This document shows, piece after piece, positions 22,001 to 32,531 of a stretch of DNA of 64,000 nucleotides. The notes below the pieces were generated by a model. It ran no database searches. It saw nothing but the letters and a program-made list of their open reading frames with translations, and had not been told where the DNA came from. Position 1 is the stretch's first letter, and each line of letters starts with the position of its first letter. Source of the stretch: Alopecurus myosuroides (Eukaryota > Streptophyta > Magnoliopsida > Poales > Poaceae); assembly GCA_028641055.1 (NCBI GenBank), contig CM054061.1, forward strand, positions 121,053,926 to 121,117,925, written 5' to 3'. The position numbers and the translations under genes are program-made.

Positions 22001-23301
22001 CAATACGTGACGTCCCCGAGTGGACAGAGCCATATCTGGCATACTTATCACGGGGCGAACTACCAGAACAGGAGGTACTAGCAAGACAAATCGTGAGGCG
22101 GGCAAAAGGATATGCTATTATCAATGGAGAGTTGTACAAGAGAAGTGCGGCAGGAGTCTTTTTGCGCTGTGTGACACCAGAAGAAGGCCGACAGATCCTT
22201 AAGGAGATCCATGAAGGTGATTGCGGGCATCATGCGTCCACAAGGTCCCTTGTGGCCAAGGCCTATCGACATGGGTTCTTCTGGCTCACAGCTCTAGCAG
22301 ACGCGGAACGGATAGTGGCAAGGTGCGACGGATGTCAAAGGTACGCTCGCCAAACTCATGTGCCGGCTATGGAGTTACGGACCATCCCATTAACTTGGCC
22401 ATTCGCTGTTTGGGGTATGGACATGGTTGGCCCCTTCCATATGTCACCTTGCAAGAAGACGCACCTTTTAGTGGCTGTTGATAAGTTTACCAAATGGGTG
22501 GAGGTTATGCCGGTCACCAATTGCGAAGCGGCCACAGCAGTCAAGTTCCTGAAAAGAATTATATACCGGTTCAGATACCCCCACAGCATAATTACCGACA
22601 ATGGAACCAACATGTCCCTTGGAGAGATGGAAAAATTTTGTGGCAGCAATGGAATCAGGCTTGATGTAGCATCAGTGGCACATCCGCAAGCCAACGGGCA
22701 AGTGGAGAGGGCGAACCAAGAGCTACTTCGTGGATTGAAGCCAAGACTGAGGGTTCCTTGTATCAGGGCCGCTGGGGCATGGGTTGAAGAACTTCCTTCC
22801 GTGGTCTGGGGTATTAACACTACACCTAACCGATCCACCCAGATGACACCTTTCTTCATGGTCTACGGCGCAGAAGCGGTATTACCAAGCGACATCATTC
22901 ATGATTCACCAAGAGTGACAGCTTATGTGGAAGTAGAGAACGAGAAAACCCGGCAAGACGCCGTGGATATGTTAGAAGAACAAAGGGAGCAAGCCTTGGA
23001 AAGATCAGCCATATATCAGCAGGACTTGCGAAGATATCATAGCCGGCGGGTGAAAAGCCGGGTCTTCCAGGAGGGAGACTTGGTCCTGCGCTTGGTTCAG
23101 ACAAACGAGGGAAAGCACAAACTATCGCCACCATGGGAAGGACCTTTCATTGTAAGCCGGAGTCTGCATAATGGGTCATATTACTTGATAGATGCAAGAG
23201 AAGAATCGTCCACAATCAACGACACTGCTCACACTACTGCACCTATGCAAGAGAGAGATAGACCATGGAACGTGGCTCAGCTACGTCCGTACTATACTTA
23301 G
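18934..23301 (+). CDS. Gypsy A pol polyprotein (PR-RT-RNH-aRNH-INT), intact
   Basis: One uninterrupted 1455-codon frame. It is open from an ATG inside the 5' LTR and through the PBS (PRQLAPTVGPAS), so the native start may lie further in. Domains in order: retropepsin at LMDGGSSINIL (about residue 181); RT from about 440 with FLDAYLGYHQIKL and the catalytic YVDD at 575; RNase H near 720-830; a second, archaeal-type RNase H near 862-985 (HFDGSK, AEYEAL, GDSDLV, EAADALA); and integrase with HHCC near 1098-1135 and D, D, E in MDMVGPF, ITDNGTN and NGQVERAN. There is no chromodomain. A possible intron (GTATGG donor, TGTTACAG acceptor) lies at 19247-19299. Gag is absent, so particles would have to come from another element. 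Confidence 0.92.
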   Translation: MLSAMSSFELNHLPNTCVDLPQDQLPPVTSAVIIPRQLAPTVGPASKGVYITGEARKNMKNFVVGEIYSDDEGKRIVDNSGWELEPEHLESGSAVSIGQISIFIGMVRTLNLKGQYHVHVTGTSNRDKKALKQTENSVSSATPGYLRWAEQEVTWSRRDHPEGIEHPGTLALVVSPQVNGYELRKVLMDGGSSINILYWETFLRMNLKESQLQKSSTVFHGIVPGHSARPEGKITLEVAFGESVDNYRVEWLTFEVVRLHSPYHALFGRPAYAKFMARPCYVYLQLKIPGPKQTITIHGNRDIAAECDEGDSVMAEQACRKEELKYYRSQVDPEDGTALRRPDSEDERVKFKAAQDTKKVDFVEGDPTKQFTIGSNLEDAQEKALVEFIRSNADVFAWTPSDMPGIPTELAEHSLHVDPRARPVKQGLRKMNEERRRAIGEEIARLLTAGFIMEVFHPDWLANPVLVMKKTNEWRMCIDFTSLKKHCPKDPFALPRIDQIIDAVAGSDLLCFLDAYLGYHQIKLKREDWEKTSFITPFGAFCYKTMTFGLKNAGATYQRCIQKCFEDQIGRNVHAYVDDVVIKTRKAETFIDDLKETFKNLRRYQMKLNPTKCVFGVPAGKLLGFIVSERGIEANPDKIKAIQNLKKPENLKHVQKLTGCVAALSRFISRLGEKAIPLYRLLRKSDKFVWDQEADEAFEALKKQLSEAPVLAAPGPKEPMLLYVAAGPRAVSAVVVVERKEDGKGYPVQRPVYYVSEVLSEAKQRYPHWQKLVFGVFMASRKLKPYFQEHPITVVSSIPMSDIIRNSDATGRIAKWAIEMRDYHISYEPRSAIKSQALVDFVNDWTHTGMVTAVPSSESWTMHFDGSKQYEGSGAGVVLTSPKGDKLSYVLQIHFDCSNNVAEYEALLHGLKVAKEMNIRRIRCFGDSDLVVQQVSGTWDRKDATMAAYRREVDRVAGCFSGYEVEHIDRRKNEAADALARLGSRREPVPPNVFLDELWRPSVKSESEEELANRDPDVELVATIRDVPEWTEPYLAYLSRGELPEQEVLARQIVRRAKGYAIINGELYKRSAAGVFLRCVTPEEGRQILKEIHEGDCGHHASTRSLVAKAYRHGFFWLTALADAERIVARCDGCQRYARQTHVPAMELRTIPLTWPFAVWGMDMVGPFHMSPCKKTHLLVAVDKFTKWVEVMPVTNCEAATAVKFLKRIIYRFRYPHSIITDNGTNMSLGEMEKFCGSNGIRLDVASVAHPQANGQVERANQELLRGLKPRLRVPCIRAAGAWVEELPSVVWGINTTPNRSTQMTPFFMVYGAEAVLPSDIIHDSPRVTAYVEVENEKTRQDAVDMLEEQREQALERSAIYQQDLRRYHSRRVKSRVFQEGDLVLRLVQTNEGKHKLSPPWEGPFIVSRSLHNGSYYLIDAREESSTINDTAHTTAPMQERDRPWNVAQLRPYYT
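19045..19064 (+). promoter_or_regulatory. Gypsy A primer-binding site
   Basis: TTGGCGCCCACCGTGGGGCC follows the 5' LTR after one base. It has the TGGCGCC-type PBS common in plant Ty3/gypsy elements. The exact tRNA was not determined. Confidence 0.8.
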
Positions 23302-24378
23302 CAGAAAACGATGTAACAGGCAGCAGGTTTCAGACGCACTCTTTTCCTATCCGGGGCACCCTTGGGGACTGGATGGGTTTTTAATGAGGCGGCTTGCTGA
23401 CCTAATTTTCTCATATCAAATAAAAAGGAGGTTATCAGGAAAAGAGGCAATTGTCATTTATACGGTGTGCATATTTAGGTCTTGAGGGCTGGTTGCTCCT
23501 ATAAGCACAGCTGCAAACTCAAAAAAGACCCGGCCTTGATGCCAATGAGTTATAGGGGCCGTCACTCGAAAAAACGAGTGCGGCTACGATCTTATAACCG
23601 GACAAAGAAGTCCAAATTTCTCGGCTATTCTTACTTAAGCTCGATGTGACTCGCAACAAAGTGGCATGATTCGTTCGCTTACGATTAATGTCGGTCATGA
23701 GACCCAAACGGGACTTGCTTGACCCCGTTTTCGTATTGATGTAACAACATGGTATCCACGCGGAAGCCGGCTTATAGTACAAGGTAGTTGAAAGGGTCAT
23801 CTAAACCACAAGTTATGCAGAGTATAAGGCTAGCAGCCGGAAACTCAACGATTATCAAGCATAACTTCAAACGTCATAAAAAGCTGTCCTGAAGTCTTGG
23901 GCATTTAGCGACAGGCCATTCGTTTCCTTGAAAAGATACAATCACGTGTCCCAGACGTGGAAACCCGGGCTGGGGGACTTGGGAGCTCTGAAGAAGAAAC
24001 AGCGTAATCCAGCCGATAAAATTCCAACGAGCCATGCATCCGGGTCTCGGGGGCTTAGGGATCCGGGTGAAAGCCCATTCCCCAGATATCAACGAAACCC
24101 GGAGGTTGGGTCTCGCCAAGGAAAGCATAAAAAAAAGGGAGGTAAAGGTACAAGGTATCAAGAATAAAGTAAGTGGGTATCAAGAACAAGCGGGTGCAAA
24201 GACACATTAATCAAAAGCCCAAAGGGGCGCAAAGTGCATCGGGAGTATAAGCAAAAATATTACAAAAACCCTAAAGTATCAAAAGAGCACAGGCGCTCCG
24301 CTTAAAACAAGTAATAAAGCTGTTTTGACGACGCTTTGCCGACTAACGCATATGGAATGACAGGCGATATTCATTACT
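23302..24378. other. Gypsy A spacer between pol and antisense gene
   Basis: No protein domain was recognised on either strand. CCCGG-containing words are frequent (AACCCGG, ATCCGGGTGA). Open frames are at most 97 codons and look random. Confidence 0.5.
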
Positions 24379-27300
24379 TCAAGCTGCAGGATCCATCTTG
24401 GCCTTGCCCTTGTTGCCGCTGGTGGTGGCGGCGCCACTCGGATTAGTAGCAGTTCCGGGTTGCGAAGCTGCAGGAGCAGAGTCGGCATCGGCCTTCTTGG
24501 CAGCTTCGTCCCTTATCTTGAGTGCCTCCTCCCTCCAACGGGCAAGCATATCGAACGGCTGGGGGCGGTTCGCCTTGACAACCTTGTCATTAGCATCATA
24601 AGCAGGGAGAATCACATCAATCTCTAAGCTGTCAGCGATAACGCTAGCCGGATGACGGACTTCTTTCTGAATAGCCTTGAAGTCCTTTGGCAAAAACTTG
24701 GACCCATCCAAGTTGAACTCTGGAAATCCGCTCATAAGTTTGGCCAGCTGTAGCTTGGGGCGTAGGCTTTAGCCAATGCGAGCCCCCGGGTTACCCCAAA
24801 TCGGCAGGAGGACCGTTTCCAGTGCCAAATCCACTCGGGGATCGTGGAGCAGAATTCCAGTAATCTCTTCATATTATCTGGCTTGACATCCGGCAGTCGC
24901 AACTCATCAAGTATCCAGCTAACTCCGCCGCAAAGTTGGCGAAGAGTATTTTTGATGGTTTTTAGCTTAGCAGCGTCATCTTCTTCGGGGGCAGCATCAC
25001 TTGGGCCTGCTAAAGGGGTAAAAGGAGCAAAGATAATAAATAAGCAAGCACAGTGGTTCATATCAAAGAAATCCGGGTCATAGAAAAGGTGAAATTTAAA
25101 AATCTTACCGGTCGCGGTGCGATAAACGTCGGCAATTTGCACGGAAAGTGTTGTCAGTTTGTCCTTAGCCTTGTGAGCCCTTTTCCTGTACCTTTTCGTC
25201 ATTTTTTGGCATCTGCGAGCTTCAGTCTCCGCAGCTTCACGAAGGGCCGTTTCTTTTTCAATACGCTTGGTGGACCTGGCCAGTTTCTTCTCCAACTGTG
25301 AAACATAGTCCTGTAAGGAAGCATGAAGAGGGATTAGCCAGAAACATTATACAAAAGTTCCAAGCAAGTTACTTAGTAATTTACTCGGAACTTGGGGACT
25401 ATGTGTGGAAACAATTGGTATTACTCGGGATTACCTCGTGCTTGGTTATTAAGGCGTCCAGTATGTTTTCTTCATCACCCTTCAAGGTATGGAGGGCATC
25501 TAGCATTTGCGCAAAGGTCATGTCTTCAGGGCGAAGTCGAGAAGGGCCGGAAGATTGGTCTTCCTGTTGAAGGGTTGCTCCGGGTCTGGGGGTCGAAACC
25601 CGGACCGTTTGAGTGTCCGGGTTAGGAGAACCCGACTTGGTCTCCAAAATGATATCTTCATCCACCTCCTCAGAGGGCTGGGGTGATGCAGTTTTTGGTG
25701 GAGGTGGGTCCTTAAAAGGGTCTTCTTTATTTCCGTCCTCGGCCTCGTCCTCAACCTCAATGTCCATGTTATTACTCGGCTTCTCCTCCCCCTGCCTTTC
25801 TGCTTCAGGAATATCCGGGTCACTCAGCGTAACTGTGGCACTGAAAGGAGAAAAGGAGACATTGATTAGTGGAATGTATGGAAAAAAGAAAGATAACAAG
25901 TGCGAGGGAATGTAAGCAAAGGTAGTTTACCCGGTGTTCACAGCATAGTCCGGGGGAAGCTCGCAGCTGGAGGCGGATGACGTTGGTAAAAGCACTGGTT
26001 GCGGTACGCGAAATTGCCCGACGAGTGGATGACTAGGAGATGGATGACGTTGAGGAGATTGGGAAGGTTGAGCTGGAGGGGTGCTGGCTCGACGAGCGGG
26101 TGAGGTGGAGATACCCGGGTTAAGGGGATCATCCCCCGGAGAACTCCGGGTCACCCTACGTTTAGTCGGGAGAGGGTCCTTCAAGAAGGATGAATGTGAT
26201 AATCGCACATTAAGTTCATGCATAGTGGCAAAGGAGTAAGGCGCACAAGACATGGAAGAGAAGGGAACCTTTTCAACTACCCCTCTAGCTTTCCTTTTGT
26301 TTCCAACTAGGGGTTCTTGGTCAGACTCGGTGGCTTCCGGTCATTTTCTTCTTCCTCCTCTTCGTCCTCTGACCCTGAAAGCCGAGTAAGTATCAGATAA
26401 GAAAGGACGAGTGGTAAGAAAGGTGGCACAGATGAAAGGCAGATGTAAAAGGTCATGAAAGAGTACCCTCGTCGTCATCAATGGACTCGTTTTCCCCTTC
26501 GGGGTCTTGGGAGGGAGGAGAGTTCTCGACCTTCCAGAAGGGATCGTCAGCCTGTGAATAAGTAAATGCAGGTAGTGATTAGAGACTATAGCGGGTAAAA
26601 GTGCTGAAACAAGAAAAAGGGGGTCAGATCTTACCGCTGGAGCGGGATTCTCCCGAGTAAACGGGGGTAACCCGGTAGCGTTCTTTATAACATCTAGCCT
26701 CTCCATCAGAAAACCCTTGATGGTCTTGTTGGTGTTGCCAGCAGGGAAGTTCTTGGTGGAGTAGCGGAGGGAGTCCGTGATGTGACCCGAGTACTCGTGT
26801 AGCAACTTCGAACGGATGGAGTTGGGCTGAACCCGGAAATCTACCCAAGTCTTTATTAGATTAAGCCCAAGAAGGCCATGGGCTGACAGGGCTGCTAGTT
26901 TGGCCAAAAGGGGCTGAATGGCTTCCCTATCAGGCTCGGGTGCGAAAGCGCTAAAAGACTCGGAGGGTTCAAGGAGGCTCTCCGAGTAACCCGGCAATTT
27001 CCTCTCACCATCTGGAGAAGTGTCATGGCAATAGAAGAAAGATAGTTGCCAGTTGTTGACGTGGGAGTTCAAGTTAAGAGGTGGCATTAGTGAGTGCTTG
27101 CGGCGCTGGATGGATACCCCGCCACAGGTAAGAAGAGCTCCGTCATTGCTCTCGCGACATAGCTCGCATTGGAATAACTCAATAAAAAGATCCAGGCTTG
27201 GTGGAATGCATAAGTAAGATTCGGACAAGACTATGAAATGGGTAATATTCAACATAGAGTTAGGCCCTATGTCGAACACCCGGAGGCCGTAGTGGCTTAA

Positions 27301-27579
27301 GATTTCCCGGAAGAAAGGGTGACCCGGAGGACGGAATCCCCGGGTCACGTGCTCGGTAAAACAGATTACCTCATTCCCGGCAGGAGTAGGACGGGTCTCA
27401 TCGTCAGGAGCTCTCCAATGTATCTCCTTTTGAGAGGGAAGAATTCCTAATTCGGCCATTCCTTCCAGCTTGGCCTTCGTCGTTGAAGACCGACCCCAGT
27501 TGGCAGAAGTGGTTTGAGGGGTCTTGGTCGGAGCCGGGTGCCTTCCCTGTCTTTTCGGAGCCATGGAGTTAACCTGCAA
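24379..27579 (-). pseudogene. Gypsy A antisense gene, gypsy-type transposon (PF04195-like) protein, six exons, frameshifted
   Basis: On the minus strand six exons with good splice sites can be drawn: 27579-26635, 26551-26467, 26374-25931, 25840-25435, 25310-25109 and 25006-24379. The first exon (MAPKRQGRHPAPTK; ICFTEHVTRGFRPPGHPFF; FQCELCRESNDGALLTCGG; KKWFY-equivalent WQLSFFYCHD) matches the plant 'putative gypsy type transposon' domain. The middle exons are acidic and Pro/Ser-rich; the fifth is a Lys/Glu/Arg-rich coiled-coil candidate. The last contains LDELRLPDVKPDNMKRLLEF and ends in a low-complexity Ala/Gly tail. Two apparent single-base frame breaks are seen, near 26335 (after SEDEEEEEEND) and near 24765 (between AYAP and LQLAKLMSGF). 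Antisense additional genes like this are known in Tat-lineage elements; their role is not established. Confidence 0.7.
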
Positions 27580-28711
27580 GGGACAAGAGATGTAGGGAGT
27601 AAGATTCGGAATATCAGATTATCCGAGTTTGGGAATATCGAGACAATGCGAAGGCTAAAATAATACCCGGATAATGCGCTACGATGTTAAGTGTGGAGGA
27701 TTTCCCGGGTTACAGATGAGGTTGAGTAAATTGTTAATTACTTACGTATGGAGGTGGGTTGGGCGAACATGGATGGTTGCCCATACTTTTATTGCGAAGA
27801 AAATAGCTGGAAAAAGAAGGTTTCTCGGATGTTAATGGGACAAGCGGAAAAAACAAGGTGGAACGGATCTAGGTCGAAAAGCTTGCGAGCGATCTTATAT
27901 AAAGTTGATGGTTGAAAAAGGTGCGGGGATGAATTGCGACTATGCATCAGGTGCTTAAAGGAGCTGAGGACTACCGAAGCGGCTTGATTTGACGATGCCG
28001 GAAAGGTAATTTACGGGTTGATCCAGATCCGATCCAAGTCAAATTGAAAAAATTGCAAGGTTCAATTGGACGATTGAGAGAGGCTTACCGAAGAGATTGA
28101 TGTCCGAAATGAGGGAGATGCGAGGTGCGGCTTGAGTATTGTTCCGCCGCCCTCGATGAGAGAAACGAAGATGTGACGACAATGCGCGATGGCGGCGCGG
28201 GATGGCTCGAGGTCGAGTGCGGCCGGCAGTGGCCTTATCTGTTGTAGTGTGCGTAAGCTCCGGCGGCGGAAGCTGCGAGGGAGCGAGGAGAAAGGGTATG
28301 ATGAGGTGAGGTGAAAGGCTTAGGGTTACCTTCGATTGATATTTATAAGGAAGGTGGTGGGCTCACCCCCGCGACTGGAAAACCGGAAGTTACGGGACAG
28401 TAATTATCCGTGCGGATTTGGTGGTGCGCGCGCCCGGAATGGAGTAAGATGTTCCGTTGGCGGAGGAAGTGTAACCTACCCCGGGATATATGTGACCGGT
28501 ATCGTGAGTAGAATCTTGGCATTTTGGGGTTCAGATTTGGAAAGGTGTGTTAGGCATTCGGGGGGGGAATCGAGTCATCATATGGCCGTCATGGAGCTGC
28601 GCCTAACCATCTATCGAAGCAATTTAACTCGGTCCCCATGAACTTGGGTGTTTCATATCTTTTTCAGGGAATAGCGAGCGCTTCAAGGATGAATCCGTGA
28701 AACCCGCGCTA
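27580..28711. other. Gypsy A region upstream of the antisense gene
   Basis: Non-coding. It would hold the minus-strand promoter of the antisense gene; ATCTTATATAAAGTTGA near 27892-27908 is TATA-like, but on the plus strand. GC content rises near the LTR. No protein was recognised. Confidence 0.35.
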
Positions 28712-28724
28712 TCCTGGGGACTAC
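28712..28724 (+). promoter_or_regulatory. Gypsy A polypurine tract
   Basis: TCCTGGGGACTAC directly precedes the TGATGG start of the 3' LTR. It is a short purine-rich primer site for plus-strand DNA synthesis. Confidence 0.6.
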
Positions 28725-29179
28725 TGATGGGGGGATAGTAACCCGGTAGGCCCACTTCAAGATATAATCCGGCCCGAGGTGTGCTGAGTGATATCCGGCT
28801 TGGGGTAAAGAGATTACCGGAAGGCCCAAAGGCTTGTAAGATTTGTAACCCGGATTGTGGGCTGCGGTAAGGGAAGTTAGGGTTTGTATGTGGAGTTCGA
28901 GTAGGACTCAAGATGTGCCTTGGAGGGCAAGTTAGGGGTGTACGGGTGCTTTATAAACCGGCCCCTAGGTTTAGTTTGCCAGAGATTCAAGTCATAGTTG
29001 TAACACCTGTTATCGAGTATTCAGCATAATTCATATTGAGATCCGGCGAGTTATTTTCCGGTTCTTAGATTGCTTTCCGCCATGTCTTCCTTCGAGCTAA
29101 ACCATCTCCCGAATACCTGTGTCGACTTGCCCCAAGATCAGTTACCCCCGGTAACATCTGCCGTGATTATCCCACGACA
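28725..29179 (+). repeat. Gypsy A 3' LTR
   Basis: 455 bp, identical to the 5' LTR except GGCTTGG versus GTCTTGG near 28798 and CCCCCGG versus CCCCCAG near 29151. Confidence 0.93.
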
Positions 29180-29184
29180 GTAGT

Positions 29185-29465
29185 GTCCGCGCCACACCCG
29201 AACTTGGGGATGAGGAAAGAGGGGCTCCTCAGATCCCGAATCGAACTCACCGTCCACGTCGCCATTGTTGTCGGAGAAGGACCAAAACCGCCCCTAGCAG
29301 CCCCCACCGCTAAGAGCCGACCGCGAGACGAGGGTGGGAGGCATGGGAACTCCGGTCGGGGGACGCTCGACGCCGCCGGGGCCGTCGCCATGCCCGTCGC
29401 CAGGCGTGTCGCCCATCTGCCACTCCCTATCCAACCTTCACACACTTGTTCGCACCATCAATCGT
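29185..29465 (-). other. LINE 5' region, right part, ending at the inversion junction
   Basis: GC-rich sequence contiguous with 18588 before gypsy A inserted. It does not match the sequence preceding the shared LINE segment at 15960, whereas the shared segment (TCCACACCATCTCGGGTCCA) starts at about 29468. The inversion junction of the LINE is therefore near 29466. Confidence 0.4.
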
Positions 29466-29811
29466 TTCCACACCATCTCGGGTCCAGAACCCCATGGTGG
29501 AAGAACAGGAGACCCGGCCCTGTAAAACCGTTAACAGAGGCAGGGGACACGCTTTGACCAAGGTGACGAGGCCAGATTCGTGAGCTCGTCAATCGAGAAC
29601 GCCTCGATTTCATTGGCCTGCAGGAGACTATCAAACCCTGCTTCTCCCATAGCGAGATACATAGCATAGACCCAGGGGGTACTTTCTTTGGCACTCGACC
29701 CCGGCCCAGGGGCACTCGGGAGGAATGATCATGGGGGTGAGCGAAGATAACTTTGAGGTGTTGCAGTGGAGTAGTGGCTCTTTCATTATTAGAGGCGAGG
29801 TCCGACATCTA
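29466..29811 (+). pseudogene. LINE ORF1 end and ORF2 start (direct segment), interrupted by Angela-like element
   Basis: Plus-strand sequence matching the reverse complement of 15560-15970, with an internal deletion near 29560 relative to that copy. It includes the endonuclease start (IGLQETIKPCFSHS equivalent, 29600-29650). It is cut at GACATCTA by the LTR element and resumes at 34187 with AGCTAGACACGAACGCC. Confidence 0.75.
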
Positions 29812-30462
29812 TGAAGGGGTCGTTGCATAGAAAACAAAAAATTTCCTACGCACGATAAACCCGAAGGGCCAAGATCTAATCTAGAAAAGGAAAGGTAAGG
29901 GGCAAAGAGAGGGTTAAGGAGAACATACCCTCGAAGACACAAAGCGTTACAAGATCAAATATCGTTGTTGGTGTAGTCGTACTCACAACGATCCCGAGAG
30001 CGAAAAGATGCGCCGCAATCCGGCGGTGCCTCTGTGATCGGTCACATGTACGGTTGATGACGACCTCCATTCCCTGGATCCAGCAGGGCAGCGGAAGTAG
30101 AGGATCCCTTGGAAACCAGCAGCATGACAGCGTGGTGTGGTGGAGAAAACTTCGTTCAGGGCTTTGCCAAGCGCATGAACATCAGGTGGATCAGCGGGAG
30201 GATGGAGATGGAGATGACACCAAGTTGTATGTGGAGAGAGGTCCAACCCCTCTTTATATAGGAGGGGAGGCAGCCACGAAATTTTGGTGCCTCCACCTCT
30301 CCCCTCATCATGTGGGTGGAGTCTCCACTCAACCCACTCATTCTCCCATCAATTCCCACTCAAAATTCCAAGGGTTTTCTTTAATAAAAAATAAAAAAAT
30401 ATTTCTTTATTTTAATATTTGTTAATCCAGTTAACAAACATTAACACTTACCCCCTTGAAGT
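29812..30462 (-). repeat. Angela-like LTR, truncated copy
   Basis: Matches 32532-33188, starting at TGAAGGGGTCGTTGCATAGA and ending at CCCCCTTGAA. Beyond this the sequence is unrelated. Scattered substitutions and small indels separate the copies. Confidence 0.8.
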
Positions 30463-32514
30463 GTGTCGCTTTGTATTTTTTAGGCCCTTGTATTTCTTGC
30501 ATTGCGTTGCTTTGTATGAAAACTCGTACCAACCAATGTGGTATCAAAATACCCAAAAATACTTTGTTAACTAGTAATACATCTATAACTTTTATATCAA
30601 GCATATACTCCTGAGCTGGACTTTTCCAGTTATCTTCTTTTCTGCTATATATCGTTTTGTAATTCTATTTTTAATATTCCATTTCCTTTACAGAAGAATC
30701 ATTCAACATCAAACAATGCTAGTCGTACTAGCTCATTTTATTTAGTGTGTTAGTCATATACTATCACCCATTGAGTCATACTTTGAGTTTGATTGTTCTA
30801 CTAATATCACCATATTAATAGTATTCTTCTAGATTCCACTCTTAGCAATTTCCAAGTAAGATAAACGACTTTACCCATACTTTTAATACATACCATCATA
30901 ACAATTTTATGATGAAGCTACTATAGCTCGAAGGAAGGAATTTAGAGGATAATTTTAGCGTCCAACTTCTTGGAATATTCAAACGCCTAGCGTCTTCAAT
31001 GATTGCATATATTCAAATAATATAATCATACATTGTCACGCTAAATTATACTCAGTCATGTTGCCATAAATAAGTTTCTAGATATCAATATGTCTTTCAC
31101 TTGATTGTTTCTGAAAATGATTCTTTTCAGTTCCTAAATCACCTTGATCAACAAAACATTCTTTTCAAGATAAAGTAATATGGAAGCAACCATGACTCTG
31201 GATTCTAAATAGGAATTATTTACTCTCTAGATCAATCAATCATTAACCATATTGAGCTAGGTAGAAATTACCAAAAGTCTACAATAGGACTCAATTTTAA
31301 ATTTCACTAATACGGTACCAATCTTAAATGATTTTTACCAGATCATAACAGTTATATCTCAATTAACAATATAAGTATAAGGTAGTTATGTGGATGCCAA
31401 TGAATACTAAAATTTGTGCAAATTCACTTTGATTGGTTGTTCATGATAAATAAATTCAAGTTAATTCAAAATTATGCCATGAACTCCCACTCAAAAACAA
31501 CATCCCTCTTAGTCGTCTTTATGATTACACGAACCAAATTCACTACACCAAAACCGATCATCACGTGAGATGATGTAGATTCAAAGGAGAACATCTACAT
31601 GTTCATCATATCATCCATATGACTCATGCTTTACCTTTCGGTTACGTGTTCCGAGGCCATGGTTGTACATGCTAGGCTTGCTAAGTAGAACCGCAGTATA
31701 TTGCATGTGTTTCAAGGCCATGTATGTACATGATAGGCTTGAAAACACCCATTGTATGCGAATGTTGAGTCTATCACACCCGATCATCACGTGGTGTCTC
31801 AAAACGACGAATTTTCTTAACGGTGCATACTTAAGGAAGAACACATTATTATCTTGATATTAAGTGAGAGGGATCATCTTATAATGCTACCGTCGTATCT
31901 AAGCAAAATAAGATGCATAAAAAGGATTAACATCACATGTAAGTATAAAGTGATATGATATGGTCCTTCTTGCACTTGATCTCCATCATGTGCATTATGG
32001 TATGATCTCCATCATTCCACCGCGTGGTACCAAGTACCATGGCACCCCAATCTTGATTGTCCATCAATAATAAGACAAACATATGGATACCTTACAATAT
32101 ATCAATAATTTAAAAAATAGATCATATCATAATCAAATTTATAACATTGATCATATCACATCACATGCCCAGCAAAAACTAGTTAGACGCCTCTAATTTA
32201 TTTTTGCATATTTTACGTGGCTTAGGGCTTTCAAGGATAGAATCGTTCATACCTACGAACATTAACCACAACGTTGATAAACACATTTTTAACAACCCTT
32301 CGTAGATTAGATCTTAACTATAGTTGGTGAAACAGACAACCTCTCAGCCACAAGTGAGACAATTCTCGCGTACATAGTACACGTAAACTTAGTCTAGAGA
32401 AGCTTCATCCAACTATACCACTAAGATCATAAAATACTCAAGGAGGCAATAACATGATCATCAACGCCCACATACACCTATGTGTTCTACTCGTACAAAA
32501 CATCTACGCATAAA
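30463..32514. other. Angela-like element interior, AT-rich, no genes
   Basis: No gag, protease, integrase or RT motif is seen on either strand. One internal duplication is visible near 31650-31735: a segment containing GGCCATGGTTGTACATGCTA recurs as GGCCATGTATGTACATGATA about 70 bp later. It is probably the leader or 3' untranslated part of a non-autonomous or deleted element. Confidence 0.5.
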
Positions 32515-32531
32515 CCTGGCTCTGATACCAC

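Larger units (their letters stand above)
18589..29179 (+). mobile_element. Ty3/gypsy Tat-lineage LTR retrotransposon A, complete ends, no gag
   Basis: 455-bp LTRs at both ends (TGATGG to CGACA) differ at only two positions by my count. TSD GTAGT is at 18584-18588 and 29180-29184. The interior has a plus-strand pol frame, then a minus-strand spliced gene, then a polypurine tract. No gag or zinc-knuckle region is present between the PBS and protease. Dual RNase H domains and the antisense gene point to the Tat lineage. With a rate of 1.3e-8 per site per year, two differences in 455 bp correspond to roughly 0.2 million years, making it the youngest LTR element visible here. Confidence 0.92.

Noticed and set aside
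30463..32514. Possible genes in the Angela-like interior
   Set aside because: Only short AT-rich frames below 80 codons; no retroelement protein motif.
32515..32530. TGGTATCAGAGCC on the minus strand read as part of a tRNA gene
   Set aside because: It is the complement of the tRNA 3' end only and sits next to an LTR, so it is a primer-binding site. The same applies at 13894-13906.
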